Notes: generated by a model not told the origin, from the letters alone. A stretch of DNA of 37,568 nucleotides from Candidatus Acinetobacter avistercoris (GCA_018883945.1 JAHLFF010000300.1:1-37568); one strand, 5' to 3'; positions 1 through 9,084 are shown, counted from the first letter of the stretch. Numbers and translations are program-made.

Positions 1-41
1 CATTTTCTTGATAGTTCATTAATCGTTATGCTGTCAACCGT

Positions 42-47
42 TATAAT
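42..47 (+). promoter_or_regulatory. Candidate -10 box for cysI
   Basis: A perfect TATAAT lies 20 bases before the cysI start codon. No good -35 hexamer sits at 16-18 bases upstream (the best is TTAATC at 19-24). This fits a promoter that depends on an activator such as CysB, but no CysB site was verified. The upstream region is cut by the window edge. Confidence 0.4.
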
Positions 48-67
48 TAAACTACTAGCTGTACGCC

Positions 68-1711
68 ATGTATTTATATACTGATTTCGATCAGCAACTG
101 ATCAATGAACGTGTTGCACAATTCCGTGATCAAACGGAACGTTATTTAGCTGGAAAACTCACTGAAGATGAGTATCGTCCTTTACGTCTACAAAACGGTT
201 TATATGTGCAACGTTATGCACCAATGCTACGTGTAGCAGTTCCTTATGGTTTGATGAACTCGAACCAACTTCGCAAAATTGCGAGTTTGGCAAAAGAGTT
301 TGACCGTGGGTATGCACATGTATCAACACGTCAAAATATTCAGTTTAACTGGCCTGCGCTTGAAAATGTACCCGATATGCTTGAAGAGCTTGCATCTGTT
401 CAAATGCACGCGATTCAAACCTCAGGTAACTGTATTCGTAATACCACAACTGACCAATATGCGGGTGTGGTTGCAGGTGAAATTGCAGATCCACGTCCTA
501 CCTGTGAATTAATTCGTCAATGGTCAACTTTTCATCCTGAATTTGCTTTTTTACCACGTAAGTTCAAAATTGCAGTTTCTGCGCTTGAAGAAACTGACCG
601 CGCAGCGACTTCATTCCATGACATTGGTGTATATATTGTTAAAAATGATGCTGGTGAAATTGGCTATAAAATCAAAGTGGGTGGTGGCTTAGGTCGTACA
701 CCCATTATTGGTAGTTTTATTCGTGACTTCTTACCACGTGAAGATTTGATTGCTTATCTTGAAGCCGTTCTGCGTGTATATAACCTTCATGGTCGTCGCG
801 ATAATAAATATAAAGCACGTATCAAAATTTTAGTGAAAGCATTAACGCCAGCAGTCTTTGCTGAGAAAGTTGAAGCTGAGTTTTTGCATACTATTCAGAC
901 CTTAAAAATTCAGCCTGAAATTTTGCAAAAGCTTGATGAAGAATTTACACCGTTTGATTATCAAGATTATGCGGACGAAGATTTCACAGAACTTTTTGCA
1001 CAATATCCAAAATTTAAACAATGGTTCAATATCAACACCAATGCACATAAAGTTTCAGGCTATCGTATTGTTACGATTTCACTTAAACGTGCAGGCGTTG
1101 CGCCTGGCGATATGACCACTGAAGAAATGAATGTGATTGCGGATCTTGCTGATCAATATACATTTGGTGAGCTACGCACAACGCACGAACAAAATATCTC
1201 TTTGGTTGATGTACCACAAAAAGATTTATTTGCAGTATGGCAAGTGCTTGACGCAAATAACTTGGCACGTGCTCATATTGGTTTCATTACCGATATCATT
1301 TGCTGCCCTGGTGGCGATTTCTGTTCATTGGCGAATGCAAAATCGATTCCGATATCAGAAGCGATTTCACGCCGTTTTGATGATTTAGATACCATTTATA
1401 ATCTAGGTAAATTAGATCTTAATATCTCAGGTTGTATGAATGCGTGTGGTCATCACCATGTTGGTAATATTGGTATTCTGGGTGTCGATAAAAAAGGCGC
1501 GGAATTCTACCAAATTACGTTGGGTGGTAATGCCGATCATGATGCGTCAATTGGTGATATTTTAGGACCCTCGTTTGCAGCAGATCGTGTACCAGATATT
1601 GTTGAAGAAATTTTAAATACCTATTTAGACCTTCGTGCAGAAGGTGAAGAGTTTGTAGAAACTTATCGTCGTGTTGGCATTCAACCCTTCAAGGAGCGAG
1701 CATATGCTTAA
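68..1711 (+). CDS. cysI: Sulfite reductase hemoprotein (CysI-type nitrite/sulfite reductase)
   Basis: This 547-residue cytoplasmic enzyme belongs to the siroheme nitrite/sulfite reductase family and most likely reduces sulfite to sulfide for cysteine synthesis. The cysteines that bind the 4Fe-4S/siroheme centre are visible as C413-x5-C419 (CPGGDFC) and C456-x3-C460 (CMNAC). The N-terminal ferredoxin-like half has the basic STRQN patch (near residue 86) and the GNCIRN motif (near 120) expected for siroheme and anion binding. No flavoprotein subunit is nearby, so the electron donor is probably ferredoxin or a separate reductase. The stop overlaps the start of the DUF934 gene by 8 bases, which indicates translational coupling. 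Assimilatory nitrite reductase is the alternative. The DUF934 partner is typical of the sulfite-reducing group. Confidence 0.9.
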   Translation: MYLYTDFDQQLINERVAQFRDQTERYLAGKLTEDEYRPLRLQNGLYVQRYAPMLRVAVPYGLMNSNQLRKIASLAKEFDRGYAHVSTRQNIQFNWPALENVPDMLEELASVQMHAIQTSGNCIRNTTTDQYAGVVAGEIADPRPTCELIRQWSTFHPEFAFLPRKFKIAVSALEETDRAATSFHDIGVYIVKNDAGEIGYKIKVGGGLGRTPIIGSFIRDFLPREDLIAYLEAVLRVYNLHGRRDNKYKARIKILVKALTPAVFAEKVEAEFLHTIQTLKIQPEILQKLDEEFTPFDYQDYADEDFTELFAQYPKFKQWFNINTNAHKVSGYRIVTISLKRAGVAPGDMTTEEMNVIADLADQYTFGELRTTHEQNISLVDVPQKDLFAVWQVLDANNLARAHIGFITDIICCPGGDFCSLANAKSIPISEAISRRFDDLDTIYNLGKLDLNISGCMNACGHHHVGNIGILGVDKKGAEFYQITLGGNADHDASIGDILGPSFAADRVPDIVEEILNTYLDLRAEGEEFVETYRRVGIQPFKERAYA

Positions 1712-2189
1712 TACAGCACTTCAAGTCCTTTCTAAAGATGGAACGGTTGCAGACAATACTTATCAAGTGATTGCTGAAGATGGTGTCTTGCCACAAGGTG
1801 ATGTTGTTTTAACAACGGCACAATTGGATCAATTGAGTAATATCTCGGGTAAAAAAGGACTTTTAATCACGGTGGATGACTCTCCTGAGGTGAATCAATA
1901 TCCATTAGATCAAATCGATACGATTTTTATCGAATTCGCTGGTTTTAATGATGGTCGTGGTTATTCATTTGCTGCATTACTACGCCGTCAAGGTTTTCAA
2001 GGTGAACTTCGTGCAATTGGCGATATCTTCAAAGACGTATTGAACTATTTGAAACGTTCAGGATTTGATACTTTTGTGATTAAAGAAGGTAAAGATATTC
2101 AAGAGGCGGCTGCAGGGTTGAATGATTTTAAACACCCGTATCAAGCATCAACTGCTGTTGCTCAAGCAAGTTATCAAACGGGTGCTTAG
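1704..2189 (+). CDS. DUF934 protein, CysI partner
   Basis: This 161-residue soluble protein of the DUF934 family (PF06073) typically sits directly after cysI in proteobacteria and is thought to serve sulfite reduction, though its biochemical role is not settled. The ATG at 1704 was chosen because AAGGAG lies at 1691-1696. An upstream in-frame start at 1671 would add 11 residues inside cysI and has no ribosome site. The segment FIEFAGFNDGRGYSFAALLR (about residues 74-93) is the conserved family core, followed by a second half that reads like the predicted alpha/beta fold. Its start lies inside the end of cysI, so the two are cotranscribed and probably coupled. A strong terminator follows at once. 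Confidence 0.85.
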   Translation: MLNTALQVLSKDGTVADNTYQVIAEDGVLPQGDVVLTTAQLDQLSNISGKKGLLITVDDSPEVNQYPLDQIDTIFIEFAGFNDGRGYSFAALLRRQGFQGELRAIGDIFKDVLNYLKRSGFDTFVIKEGKDIQEAAAGLNDFKHPYQASTAVAQASYQTGA

Positions 2190-2203
2190 TTTTGAGTAGA
2201 TAT

Positions 2204-2230
2204 AAAAAGCCTGCATTTAGCAGGCTTTTT
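2204..2230 (+). terminator. Intrinsic terminator after cysI-DUF934
   Basis: A perfect 11-bp stem, AAAAAGCCTGC with GCAGGCTTTTT around the loop ATTTA, with a U tract in the 3' arm. It lies 15 bases after the DUF934 stop. Confidence 0.92.
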
Positions 2231-2438
2231 ATATGATCTTAGATTCATGTTAATCGTTGTTCTATATAGGTGATTTGCTCTAAATTACGGCATTGCGTTG
2301 TCGTATTCGCATATCCATGTTGCCTCACTTTTGATTTGACATTGCTTTTAATATTTTAAAATAGATTTGATCTATCTCCTTTGTTAATCTTGCGTAAATC
2401 AATTTACAATTTTTAATTTATTCAGTGGTTTAGTATTT

Positions 2439-3425
2439 ATGCAAAATTTGATTCGTATTGGTATTGTGGGTTATGGCAACCTTGGTCGTGGCGTAGAAAT
2501 ATCTATTCAAAAAAATCCAGATTTACAACTCGTAGGTATTTTTACTCGTCGTGCACCAGAAACAGTTTCTCCTTGTTTTGCGAAAACTTCTGTATTTCAT
2601 ATGGATTCGCTGACAGACTTTCAAGACAAGATTGATGTCTTGATTTTGTGTGGTGGCTCGAAAGATGATTTACCAAAGCAAACACCTGAGTTGGCAAGCC
2701 AATTTAATACCGTAGATAGTTTTGATACGCATGCACGTATTCCTGAATTCTTTGATGCTGTGAATACACCTGCTCTTGCTAATAAGAAAACAGCAATGAT
2801 CTCAATTGGTTGGGATCCTGGTATGTTCTCAATTAACCGTTTATTTGGCGAAGCACTTCTTCCAGATGGTGAAACATATACATTTTGGGGTAAAGGCTTA
2901 AGCCAAGGACACTCAGATGCAATTCGTCGTGTAGAGGGTGTAAAAGACGGTGTGCAATATACGCTTCCATCCACAGAGGCGATTGAAAAAGTACGTAGTG
3001 GTTCACGTCCAGTATTAATTACGAGGGATAAACATACACGTGAATGTTATGTGGTGCTTGCAGAGGGTGCCGATGCAAATACAGTTGAGCAAGCGATCGT
3101 TACCATGCCTGACTACTTTAGTGACTACAATACAACAGTGAATTTCATTGATGAAGAAACCTTAGCTAAAGAGCACAACCGCATGCCGCATGGTGGTTTT
3201 GTGATTCGTAGTGGTAATAGCAGTACGGAACATAATCAAGTGGTTGAGTTTTCATTAAAATTAGACAGTAACCCTGAGTTTACGGCTAGTGTTCTCGTGG
3301 CTTATGCACGTGCATGTTACCGTATGAATCAGATGGGGCAGTATGGTGCTAAAACAGCATTTGATGTTGCACCAGGCTTACTTTCTATGAAATCACCTGA
3401 GCAGCTTCGTAAAGAGTTACTCTAA
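2439..3425 (+). CDS. ddh: meso-Diaminopimelate D-dehydrogenase
   Basis: This 328-residue NADP-dependent enzyme catalyses reductive amination of tetrahydrodipicolinate to meso-diaminopimelate in one step (EC 1.4.1.16). It bypasses the succinylase branch of lysine and peptidoglycan precursor synthesis. The N-terminal Rossmann motif GIVGYGNLGRG is at about residues 8-18. The family signatures CGGSKDDLP (about 71-79), the segment SIGWDPGMFSINR (about 126-138) and FWGKGLSQGHSDAIRR (about 152-167) are all visible, and the length matches the family. It is a single-gene unit with its own terminator. Most gammaproteobacteria rely on the DapD/DapE route, so this gene is an addition or alternative. A related amino-acid dehydrogenase is possible but less likely. 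Confidence 0.9.
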   Translation: MQNLIRIGIVGYGNLGRGVEISIQKNPDLQLVGIFTRRAPETVSPCFAKTSVFHMDSLTDFQDKIDVLILCGGSKDDLPKQTPELASQFNTVDSFDTHARIPEFFDAVNTPALANKKTAMISIGWDPGMFSINRLFGEALLPDGETYTFWGKGLSQGHSDAIRRVEGVKDGVQYTLPSTEAIEKVRSGSRPVLITRDKHTRECYVVLAEGADANTVEQAIVTMPDYFSDYNTTVNFIDEETLAKEHNRMPHGGFVIRSGNSSTEHNQVVEFSLKLDSNPEFTASVLVAYARACYRMNQMGQYGAKTAFDVAPGLLSMKSPEQLRKELL

Positions 3426-3469
3426 GATAGCGTCATTTGAGTATTAAAAGTTAAAATTGAAATAAATTG

Positions 3470-3498
3470 AAAAGGCGAATAATCAATTCGCCTTTTTT
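3470..3498 (+). terminator. Intrinsic terminator after ddh
   Basis: An 11-bp stem, AAAAGGCGAAT with ATTCGCCTTTT, loop AATCA, followed by more T residues. Confidence 0.9.
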
Positions 3499-3743
3499 AT
3501 GCATTATTGTTTTGTCTGTAAGCGGTCATGACGAGTGAATTTTGGGAGCCCAAGCTAACTTCGCTCACGATTTTTAAATGAAAATAACCACGTTTTTTCT
3601 AATGGCAAAAAAAGAATCCAGGGATCATTTGGTTAATGCTAGCAAGAACAACCGATGTGCTTTCAACTTTATATTCTGCCAAACGTAATGGTCTAGTGAA
3701 TAAGACTGATCAAGGCATAGCATTGGTTTTGTAGATTATTTAA

Positions 3744-3944
3744 TTTGCATGCGCAGCATATGCTTTTAAGTTTATGCAAGCGGGCATTTTATATGTTCTT
3801 TGGTCAGGATTGGGCGTCATTGCGACGACCATTTTGGCTAAAACATTTTTAGGGCAAAATATTGATATCGCAGGGTAGATCGCTATTGGATTTATCACTA
3901 TTGGATTGATTATTATTGCTAAGTTCTCAAATATAGATGTTTAA
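3744..3944 (+). pseudogene. Remnant of a small multidrug resistance (SMR/EmrE-type) efflux gene
   Basis: No intact frame exists, but the + frame ending at the TAA at 3942 reads as the C-terminal half of an SMR transporter. It contains LYVLWSGLGV, matching the family AYAIWSGxG signature, then FLGQNID and a final helix with IGLIIIAKFS. An in-frame TAG at 3876 and a TAA at 3741 interrupt it. The helix that should precede the WSG motif looks shortened. The N-terminal half with the essential glutamate cannot be recognised between 3500 and 3740. This is a dead copy, not a functional pump. Confidence 0.75.
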
Positions 3945-4032
3945 TTCTTACAGTTCATTCGCAGACGCGATTGTGCATCTTGAATATATAATTAAATGAT
4001 CAAGATGTCGTTTTACACCTTTGTAAAAATAC

Positions 4033-4764
4033 TTATCCAATCTGGTTGATTGAAATTATTTCCAAATTTTTAGAAAAATAAGTTAAGTCTTCATGGTTAA
4101 TCGTTTTTAAATGTTTATTTTGGATTTGATCTAATAATTCCCATTCATTAACTAAATTATTTTGAATGATTTCACGATCATTCGAAATGGATTCAATCGC
4201 TTGATCAATAAAAGTTCTTTCCTTAAAGCCCCAAGCGATTGGCTTAGGTTCGTAATGGCGGCGATATCCTTTGATTGCCATGCCAAAAAGAGCAACACAA
4301 GGAACTCGCTCACCCATTTTAATATCGTGGTGAGGTAGTTGATTAACAGTTAATAATCTTAGGCCAAAAATAGTTTCACTGTTTTCATCTGCTGTTACAT
4401 CTGCAAGTGTTAGTAGCTGTATTGGATTTGTATTGACAATAATAGATGGAATAATCAAACCACTTTCATAAGCAATTCTTTTATTTAATAAGGGGTTGCT
4501 AAAGCTGTAAGTGAAAAATGTAATGATCAGGCAAAGGATTGAAATTACAATGCCCAACACCCAAGACCCTTTTGAAAACAAATATATTGACCATACAAGC
4601 AAACTTAAACTCAGTAGGTAGAAAACATAGCTGAGTAAAGGTTTCTTTGAAGGATATTCATCAAATTGTTTAAGATGTTCTATATCAGGTTCGATATTCA
4701 TAGATCGGGTTGAAAAACTAAAATTTAAAGTTTCACCTTCTTGTTTAATTTTATTTTCGGTCAT
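4033..4764 (-). CDS. Two-helix membrane protein, possibly DUF3239 family
   Basis: A 243-residue protein of unknown function. Residues 1-42 are polar, two hydrophobic helices lie at about 43-63 and 67-87, and the rest is a soluble domain of about 150 residues. That domain contains PSIIVNTNP, a GLRLLTVNQLP segment and GERVPCVALFG. This arrangement resembles DUF3239 proteins (two helices then a small beta-rich domain), a suggestion made from memory of the family and not verified. There is no signal peptide. It stands alone, with an AT-rich leader of about 250 bases upstream and the SMR remnant downstream. No catalytic motif is visible. Confidence 0.75.
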   Translation of the reverse strand: MTENKIKQEGETLNFSFSTRSMNIEPDIEHLKQFDEYPSKKPLLSYVFYLLSLSLLVWSIYLFSKGSWVLGIVISILCLIITFFTYSFSNPLLNKRIAYESGLIIPSIIVNTNPIQLLTLADVTADENSETIFGLRLLTVNQLPHHDIKMGERVPCVALFGMAIKGYRRHYEPKPIAWGFKERTFIDQAIESISNDREIIQNNLVNEWELLDQIQNKHLKTINHEDLTYFSKNLEIISINQIG

Positions 4765-5029
4765 TTTTATATCCTATGTATTTGTTTTTAATATAATTAT
4801 ATTTATTTAATTAATTTGAGGTTCAAACATTAAGTCAATCTAAATTTAAGGAATTTAAGGAATTAGTTTTAGAGTCAAATTCTTTATTTTGTCAAAGTAT
4901 ATTGTAAATTCTATTTTTGGAGTAGTGCCTTCTATCTAGATATAAAGGTACCTAGTCAATTTTCGCTAAGCTGTTGAGTATTCTTCAGTGTTAAGAGTTG
5001 CGAATATTGAGTCTGAAGAAATTAGATAT

Positions 5030-5464
5030 TTACTCTAACTGGCAGTTAATCATCCATTTGATACCAAATTGATCTGTAAATGCACCATAAAGTGCGCCCC
5101 AAAATGTTTTATTTAAAGGCATTTCAACTTGACCATTCTCAGATAAGGCATCAAAGAGTCGTTGTGCATCATCTTTTTCATTTGCATCAAGATTTATTGA
5201 AATATAGTGATTATTACCTTTACGGAAGGGTGTATTGTTTTGTGCGCAAAATTGTTCAGATGTATCAGAACCCATAAGCTCGGTGAATGCGTTAATAGGT
5301 AATGAGACGTGCAAGACATAATCTTTTTCATGCTCAGCAATCTGCGCATCAGGCAGATCAACATATCTTTGGAAATGAGAAAATTTACCGCCAAATACAG
5401 ATTGATAAAAATTAAATGCGGCTTCGGTTTCACCTTGAAAGTTTAAATAATGATTCAGTTGCAT
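5030..5464 (-). CDS. VOC-fold (PhnB/glyoxalase-like) protein
   Basis: A 144-residue soluble protein of the vicinal oxygen chelate superfamily, PhnB type. The family opening MQLNHYLNFQGETEAAFNFY and the closing part with WGALYGAFTDQFGIKWMIN are typical. The ATG at 5464 is preferred over the one at 5473 because family members begin at MQLNxYL and a GGAT lies a suitable distance before it. The longer form would start MIKMQL. Members have a paired beta-alpha-beta-beta-beta fold. The actual substrate is not known for this subgroup. A bidirectional terminator separates it from the convergent spacer ahead of the thiolase end. Confidence 0.87.
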   Translation of the reverse strand: MQLNHYLNFQGETEAAFNFYQSVFGGKFSHFQRYVDLPDAQIAEHEKDYVLHVSLPINAFTELMGSDTSEQFCAQNNTPFRKGNNHYISINLDANEKDDAQRLFDALSENGQVEMPLNKTFWGALYGAFTDQFGIKWMINCQLE

Positions 5465-5540
5465 TTTGATCATCCATTTTTATTATGAAAGAATAATTTA
5501 ACAGATTTAATTTTATGCAAAGAACAAATCGTGTAAATGT

Positions 5541-5569
5541 AAAAAGCCTTCTCTATAAGAAGGCTTTTT
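5541..5569. terminator. Bidirectional-looking intrinsic terminator
   Basis: A 12-bp perfect stem (AAAAAGCCTTCT with AGAAGGCTTTTT), loop CTATA, with A and T runs on both sides. It lies 117 bases downstream of the thiolase stop on the minus strand and is best placed to end that transcript. Confidence 0.85.
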
Positions 5570-5685
5570 ACTTAAACTCATTGAGTGACTTTAAACTCTA
5601 GAAGTAAGCTTAAATGATTGGAACGACATTTAAATACTCGATTAATTTCAAAAGTATTCGAGTAAATTTAGAGTCTATTCAATTT

Positions 5686-6861
5686 TTAAATCAGTTCAAT
5701 AGCGATCGCTGTGGCTTCACCACCACCGATACAAAGTGCAGCGATACCACGCTTACCGCCTGTACGCTTCAACGCATGGATCAATGTCAAAATAATACGA
5801 GAGCCTGTTGAACCTACAGGATGACCTAAAGCACATGCGCCACCATGAATATTGACTTTTTCAACATCCAGTTTGAAGTCATCAATTGGACACATGGTGA
5901 CCATGGCAAAAGCTTCATTGATTTCCCAAAGATCAACCTCTTCCGTTTTCCAGCCAGATTTATCTAAAACTTTTTGAATAGCGCCTACAGGCGCAATAGT
6001 GAATTCTGACGGATGTTGCGAGTTTGAGGCATAGGTAACTATTTTTGCTAAAGGCGTCAAACCTTTAGCTGCAGCATGATCTGCCGAGGTCAGTACCAAG
6101 GCAGATGCACCATCAGAAATTGAACTCGCATTGGCTGCAGTAATCGTTCCATCTTTGGCAAAAGCAGGACGTAATGTCGGAATTTTATCTATATTTGCAT
6201 TAAATGGCTGTTCATCTTTATCGATAATCACATCGCCTTTACGGCTTGAAACTGTAACAGGTACAATTTCATCTGCAAAATAACCTTCATTGATTGCTGT
6301 TTGCGCACGATTTAATGAGCGAATAGCAAAATCATCCATTTGTTCACGTGTATAGCCGCGAGTATTCGCCGTATCTTGAGCGAAAGATCCCATCAAACGA
6401 CCTGTTTCAGCATCTTCTAAACCATCTAGGAACATATGATCTTTAATTTCACCATGGCCCATGCGAAAACCGCCACGAGCTTTTGGCAATACATATGGCG
6501 CATTGGTCATAGACTCCATACCACCTGCGACGACAATTTGTGCAGAGCCTGCTTTAATCATGTCTGCCGCTTGCATGACCGCTTTCATGCCAGAACCGCA
6601 TAATTTGTTGATGGTTACAGCACCCGTAGAATCTGGTAATCCCGCCAGACGCATTGCTTGACGAGCAGGACCTTGCTTTAATCCTGCAGGCAATACGCAG
6701 CCCATAATCACTTCTTCAATATCGGATGGCTGTAAACCTGAACGTACAATAGCTTCTTTAATGGTCGCAGAACCTAATTGTGGTGCGGTTACACTAGCAA
6801 GGCTCCCTTGAAAACCACCCATTGCAGTACGGGCACCATTGACAATTACGATGTCAGTCAT
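5686..6861 (-). CDS. Acetyl-CoA C-acetyltransferase (biosynthetic-type thiolase)
   Basis: This 391-residue thiolase condenses two acetyl-CoA to acetoacetyl-CoA, or the reverse. The nucleophile is C88 in NKLCGSG. The NEAFA motif, H347 in GGACALGHPVG and C377 in ALCIGGG complete the catalytic set, at spacings matching the Zoogloea-type enzyme. Length is standard for the cytosolic biosynthetic class (AtoB/PhaA/ThlA). The ATG at 6861 has GGAGAG shortly before it. It is not next to an acyl-CoA dehydrogenase or CoA-transferase, so context does not say whether it serves fatty acid breakdown, acetoacetate use or polymer synthesis. The nearest same-strand gene upstream is the pseudopilin, 119 bases away. 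Confidence 0.93.
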   Translation of the reverse strand: MTDIVIVNGARTAMGGFQGSLASVTAPQLGSATIKEAIVRSGLQPSDIEEVIMGCVLPAGLKQGPARQAMRLAGLPDSTGAVTINKLCGSGMKAVMQAADMIKAGSAQIVVAGGMESMTNAPYVLPKARGGFRMGHGEIKDHMFLDGLEDAETGRLMGSFAQDTANTRGYTREQMDDFAIRSLNRAQTAINEGYFADEIVPVTVSSRKGDVIIDKDEQPFNANIDKIPTLRPAFAKDGTITAANASSISDGASALVLTSADHAAAKGLTPLAKIVTYASNSQHPSEFTIAPVGAIQKVLDKSGWKTEEVDLWEINEAFAMVTMCPIDDFKLDVEKVNIHGGACALGHPVGSTGSRIILTLIHALKRTGGKRGIAALCIGGGEATAIAIELI

Positions 6862-6980
6862 TGTTATCTCTCCGATATTTTTTTAATCAAAATGTCCAAA
6901 CTCAAACAGTATATTGAAAATCGAATATGAATAAAGTTTATTCTGAATACAGACGTAGACTGATCAGTTGATGTTGATAC

Positions 6981-7511
6981 TCAACACGCAGTTGTTGTTT
7001 CTATGCGCGTATGTCCCATTCGGCTGATCGGAAGATAGCGGTGAAGATCTTTGTTTGTAAAACTACAATAGTAAAAGCCTCCAGGTGAACCATGTGGAAG
7101 TCCTGTATCACTTTGAAATGTAATCATAGTGGGGCTCGTTACGCCACCATTCCATTTTAAAGAGCCAAATTTCAAATCAGTTTGAGTGTATTTATGTATA
7201 GTTTCATTTTTATCAATATTCTTATTATTGTTTAAATCTGAAAAAACAATAATGCCTTTATGCCATTGATTGATTTCGCAGCGATCAAAGGTTGATGATG
7301 AGCACACAACAATGTTGGAATGATAGATTTGTGCTGTATTTTTAGCGAAATTAACATGTTGTCTCACTAAGGGGAGTAGCTGTGAAGCCTCTTGAAGCGC
7401 TCTATAATGTTGAAAATTAGGTATCGCAATCATGATAATAATTGCGATAATACTGAGCGTGATCAATGTCTCAAACAAGGTAAAAGCATGTTGTTTACAA
7501 TATGAGTACAT
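6981..7511 (-). CDS. GspH/FimT-family type IV pseudopilin
   Basis: A 176-residue prepilin-like protein. The N-terminus has a short leader (MYSYCKQHA) followed by the class III signal FTLFETLITLSIIAIIIMIAIP. E5 of the mature form is present, and the hydrophobic helix is typical. The residue before the predicted cleavage site is Ala instead of the usual Gly. The C-terminal domain has four cysteines, which may form disulfides. The ATG at 7511 was chosen because AAGAAG precedes it and the leader length fits. An upstream start at 7541 would add ten residues. In type IV pilus systems FimT/FimU-type minor pilins prime assembly or bind DNA. No other pilus gene is adjacent, so its role is inferred from the family. 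Confidence 0.85.
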   Translation of the reverse strand: MYSYCKQHAFTLFETLITLSIIAIIIMIAIPNFQHYRALQEASQLLPLVRQHVNFAKNTAQIYHSNIVVCSSSTFDRCEINQWHKGIIVFSDLNNNKNIDKNETIHKYTQTDLKFGSLKWNGGVTSPTMITFQSDTGLPHGSPGGFYYCSFTNKDLHRYLPISRMGHTRIETTTAC

Positions 7512-7551
7512 ATTTAGTTCTTCTTTTAGAAAACAACTCATTGATTGTTAT

Positions 7552-7566
7552 TGATAATTATTATAT
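7552..7566. promoter_or_regulatory. Candidate Fur box
   Basis: The 15-mer TGATAATTATTATAT matches the 7-1-7 Fur core TGATAATnATTATCA at 12 of 14 informative positions. It lies 40 bases upstream of the pseudopilin start and about 320 upstream of ompA. It is AT-rich enough to arise by chance. Confidence 0.35.
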
Positions 7567-7738
7567 TTCTAGAGTGAAAATCAACACTGCAAAAAATGAT
7601 TACTATCATTTATGAATGCTGTTAATATATTAGAAATGAAAAGATAAGTTATTCACAAGAGCCAATTGAGTAAAAAATTACCGAATTACAACGGAAATTG
7701 TAAGTAATTTTGTCAATAATTTACTTGATTAAATTAAT

Positions 7739-7884
7739 CAAGCACTTGGAAAATAGTTCAAGTGTTTGTATGATTCAGCGTGAGTAGCTTAAAAAAAATA
7801 CTGGGGTATAAGAAAGCCTATCTCAGGAAGCCATAATATTTTAGGCTGAGCTTGAACAACAATTGTTATCTCTGGAGGATATCC
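7739..7884 (+). promoter_or_regulatory. ompA upstream/leader region with two stem-loops
   Basis: A 10-bp stem (one G-U pair) is formed by 7739-7748 and 7759-7768. A second stem of 6 bp is formed by 7815-7820 and 7842-7847. A -10-like TATAAG is at 7807-7812, but the -35 is poor. The strong ribosome site GGAGG at 7874-7878 ends the leader. Where the transcript starts is not clear from sequence alone. Confidence 0.4.
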
Positions 7885-8928
7885 ATGAAATTGAGTCGTA
7901 TCGCACTTGCTATGCTTGTTGCTGCACCTTTAGCCGCTGCTAATGCTGGCGTAACCATTACACCATTATTAGTTGGTTATACATTCCAAGACACTAAACA
8001 CAATAACAGTTTTGCTGATCATCTTTATGAAGATAATGCTGAGCTTCAAGACGATTTATTTGTAGGTGCGGCACTTGGTATCGAGCTTACGCCTTGGTTA
8101 GGTTTTGAGGCTGAATATAACCAAGTTAAAGGTGATATTAAAGACAAGACTTTGAACCCTACTGCAAATTATGGTGAATACAAACAAACTCAAATCAATG
8201 GTAACTTTTATGTTACTTCTGATTTGATTACTAAAAACTATGACAGCAAAATTAAGCCTTATGTTCTTTTAGGTGCTGGTCACTATAAATACGAATATGA
8301 TGGCAGCACTGGTCTTAAAGATGACGAAGGTACTTTAGGTAACGCTGGTGTTGGTGCTTTCTGGCGCTTAAACGATGCTCTATCTGTACGTACTGAAGCT
8401 CGTGCTACATATAACATCGATGAAGATTTCTGGAACTACACAGCTTTGGCTGGTCTTAACGTAGTTCTTGGTGGACACTTGAAACCTGCTGCTCCTGTAG
8501 TAGAAGTTGCTCCAGTTGCTCCAGCTCCAGCTCCAGTTGCTCCAGCTCCACAAGAGTTAACTGAAGACTTGAACATGGAACTTCGTGTTTTCTTTGATAC
8601 AAACAAATCAAACATCAAAGATCAATACAAGCCAGAAATTGCTAAAGTTGCTGAAAAGTTAGCTGAATACCCGAATGCGACTGCTCGTATTGAAGGTCAC
8701 ACAGATAACACTGGTCCACGTGCATTGAACGAACGTTTATCTTTAGCTCGTGCTAACTCGGTTAAATCTGCTCTTGTAAGCGAATACAATGTTGATGCTG
8801 CTCGTTTAGCAACTCAAGGTTTTGCTTGGGATCAACCGATTGCTGATAACAAAACTAAAGAAGGTCGTGCGATGAACCGTCGTGTGTTCGCGACTATCTC
8901 TGGTAGCCGTACTGTTATTGCTCAATAA
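7885..8928 (+). CDS. ompA: Outer membrane protein OmpA (Omp38)
   Basis: A 347-residue major outer membrane protein. The signal peptide is residues 1-21, with cleavage after ANA. An eight-strand beta-barrel spans about 22-198. A Pro/Ala linker follows at about 201-223. The OmpA-like periplasmic domain (about 230-347) has peptidoglycan-binding residues D274 (GHTDNTG) and R289 (LSLARAN), which correspond to the Asp and Arg that contact diaminopimelate in the A. baumannii protein. Start 7885 is supported by GGAGG at 7874-7878, whereas the in-frame start 33 bases upstream would spoil the signal peptide. Sequence is near A. baumannii OmpA except in the surface loops and a shortened C-terminal tail, since it ends soon after SGSRTV without the usual Ala/Pro extension. 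Codon use is biased as in highly expressed genes. Confidence 0.97.
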   Translation: MKLSRIALAMLVAAPLAAANAGVTITPLLVGYTFQDTKHNNSFADHLYEDNAELQDDLFVGAALGIELTPWLGFEAEYNQVKGDIKDKTLNPTANYGEYKQTQINGNFYVTSDLITKNYDSKIKPYVLLGAGHYKYEYDGSTGLKDDEGTLGNAGVGAFWRLNDALSVRTEARATYNIDEDFWNYTALAGLNVVLGGHLKPAAPVVEVAPVAPAPAPVAPAPQELTEDLNMELRVFFDTNKSNIKDQYKPEIAKVAEKLAEYPNATARIEGHTDNTGPRALNERLSLARANSVKSALVSEYNVDAARLATQGFAWDQPIADNKTKEGRAMNRRVFATISGSRTVIAQ

Positions 8929-8972
8929 TTAGCGATCTAAGCCTAATTCGATATTTCGAATAAGACTGAAAT

Positions 8973-9000
8973 AAAAAATGACTCTTCGGAGTCATTTTTT
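8973..9000 (+). terminator. ompA terminator with cUUCGg tetraloop
   Basis: A 12-bp perfect stem (AAAAAATGACTC with GAGTCATTTTTT) is capped by TTCG closed by C-G, the extra-stable tetraloop, and followed by T residues. Confidence 0.93.
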
Positions 9001-9084
9001 TTGTTAATAAACATCTATACGACAATTGCTGTGATATATTTCTCACAAATACTATATTAAGACTAAATAATAAGAGGAATTACT

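Noticed and set aside
68..1711. Assimilatory nitrite reductase for the first gene
   Set aside because: The DUF934 partner directly after it is typical of sulfite-reducing loci, and no nitrate reductase gene is near.
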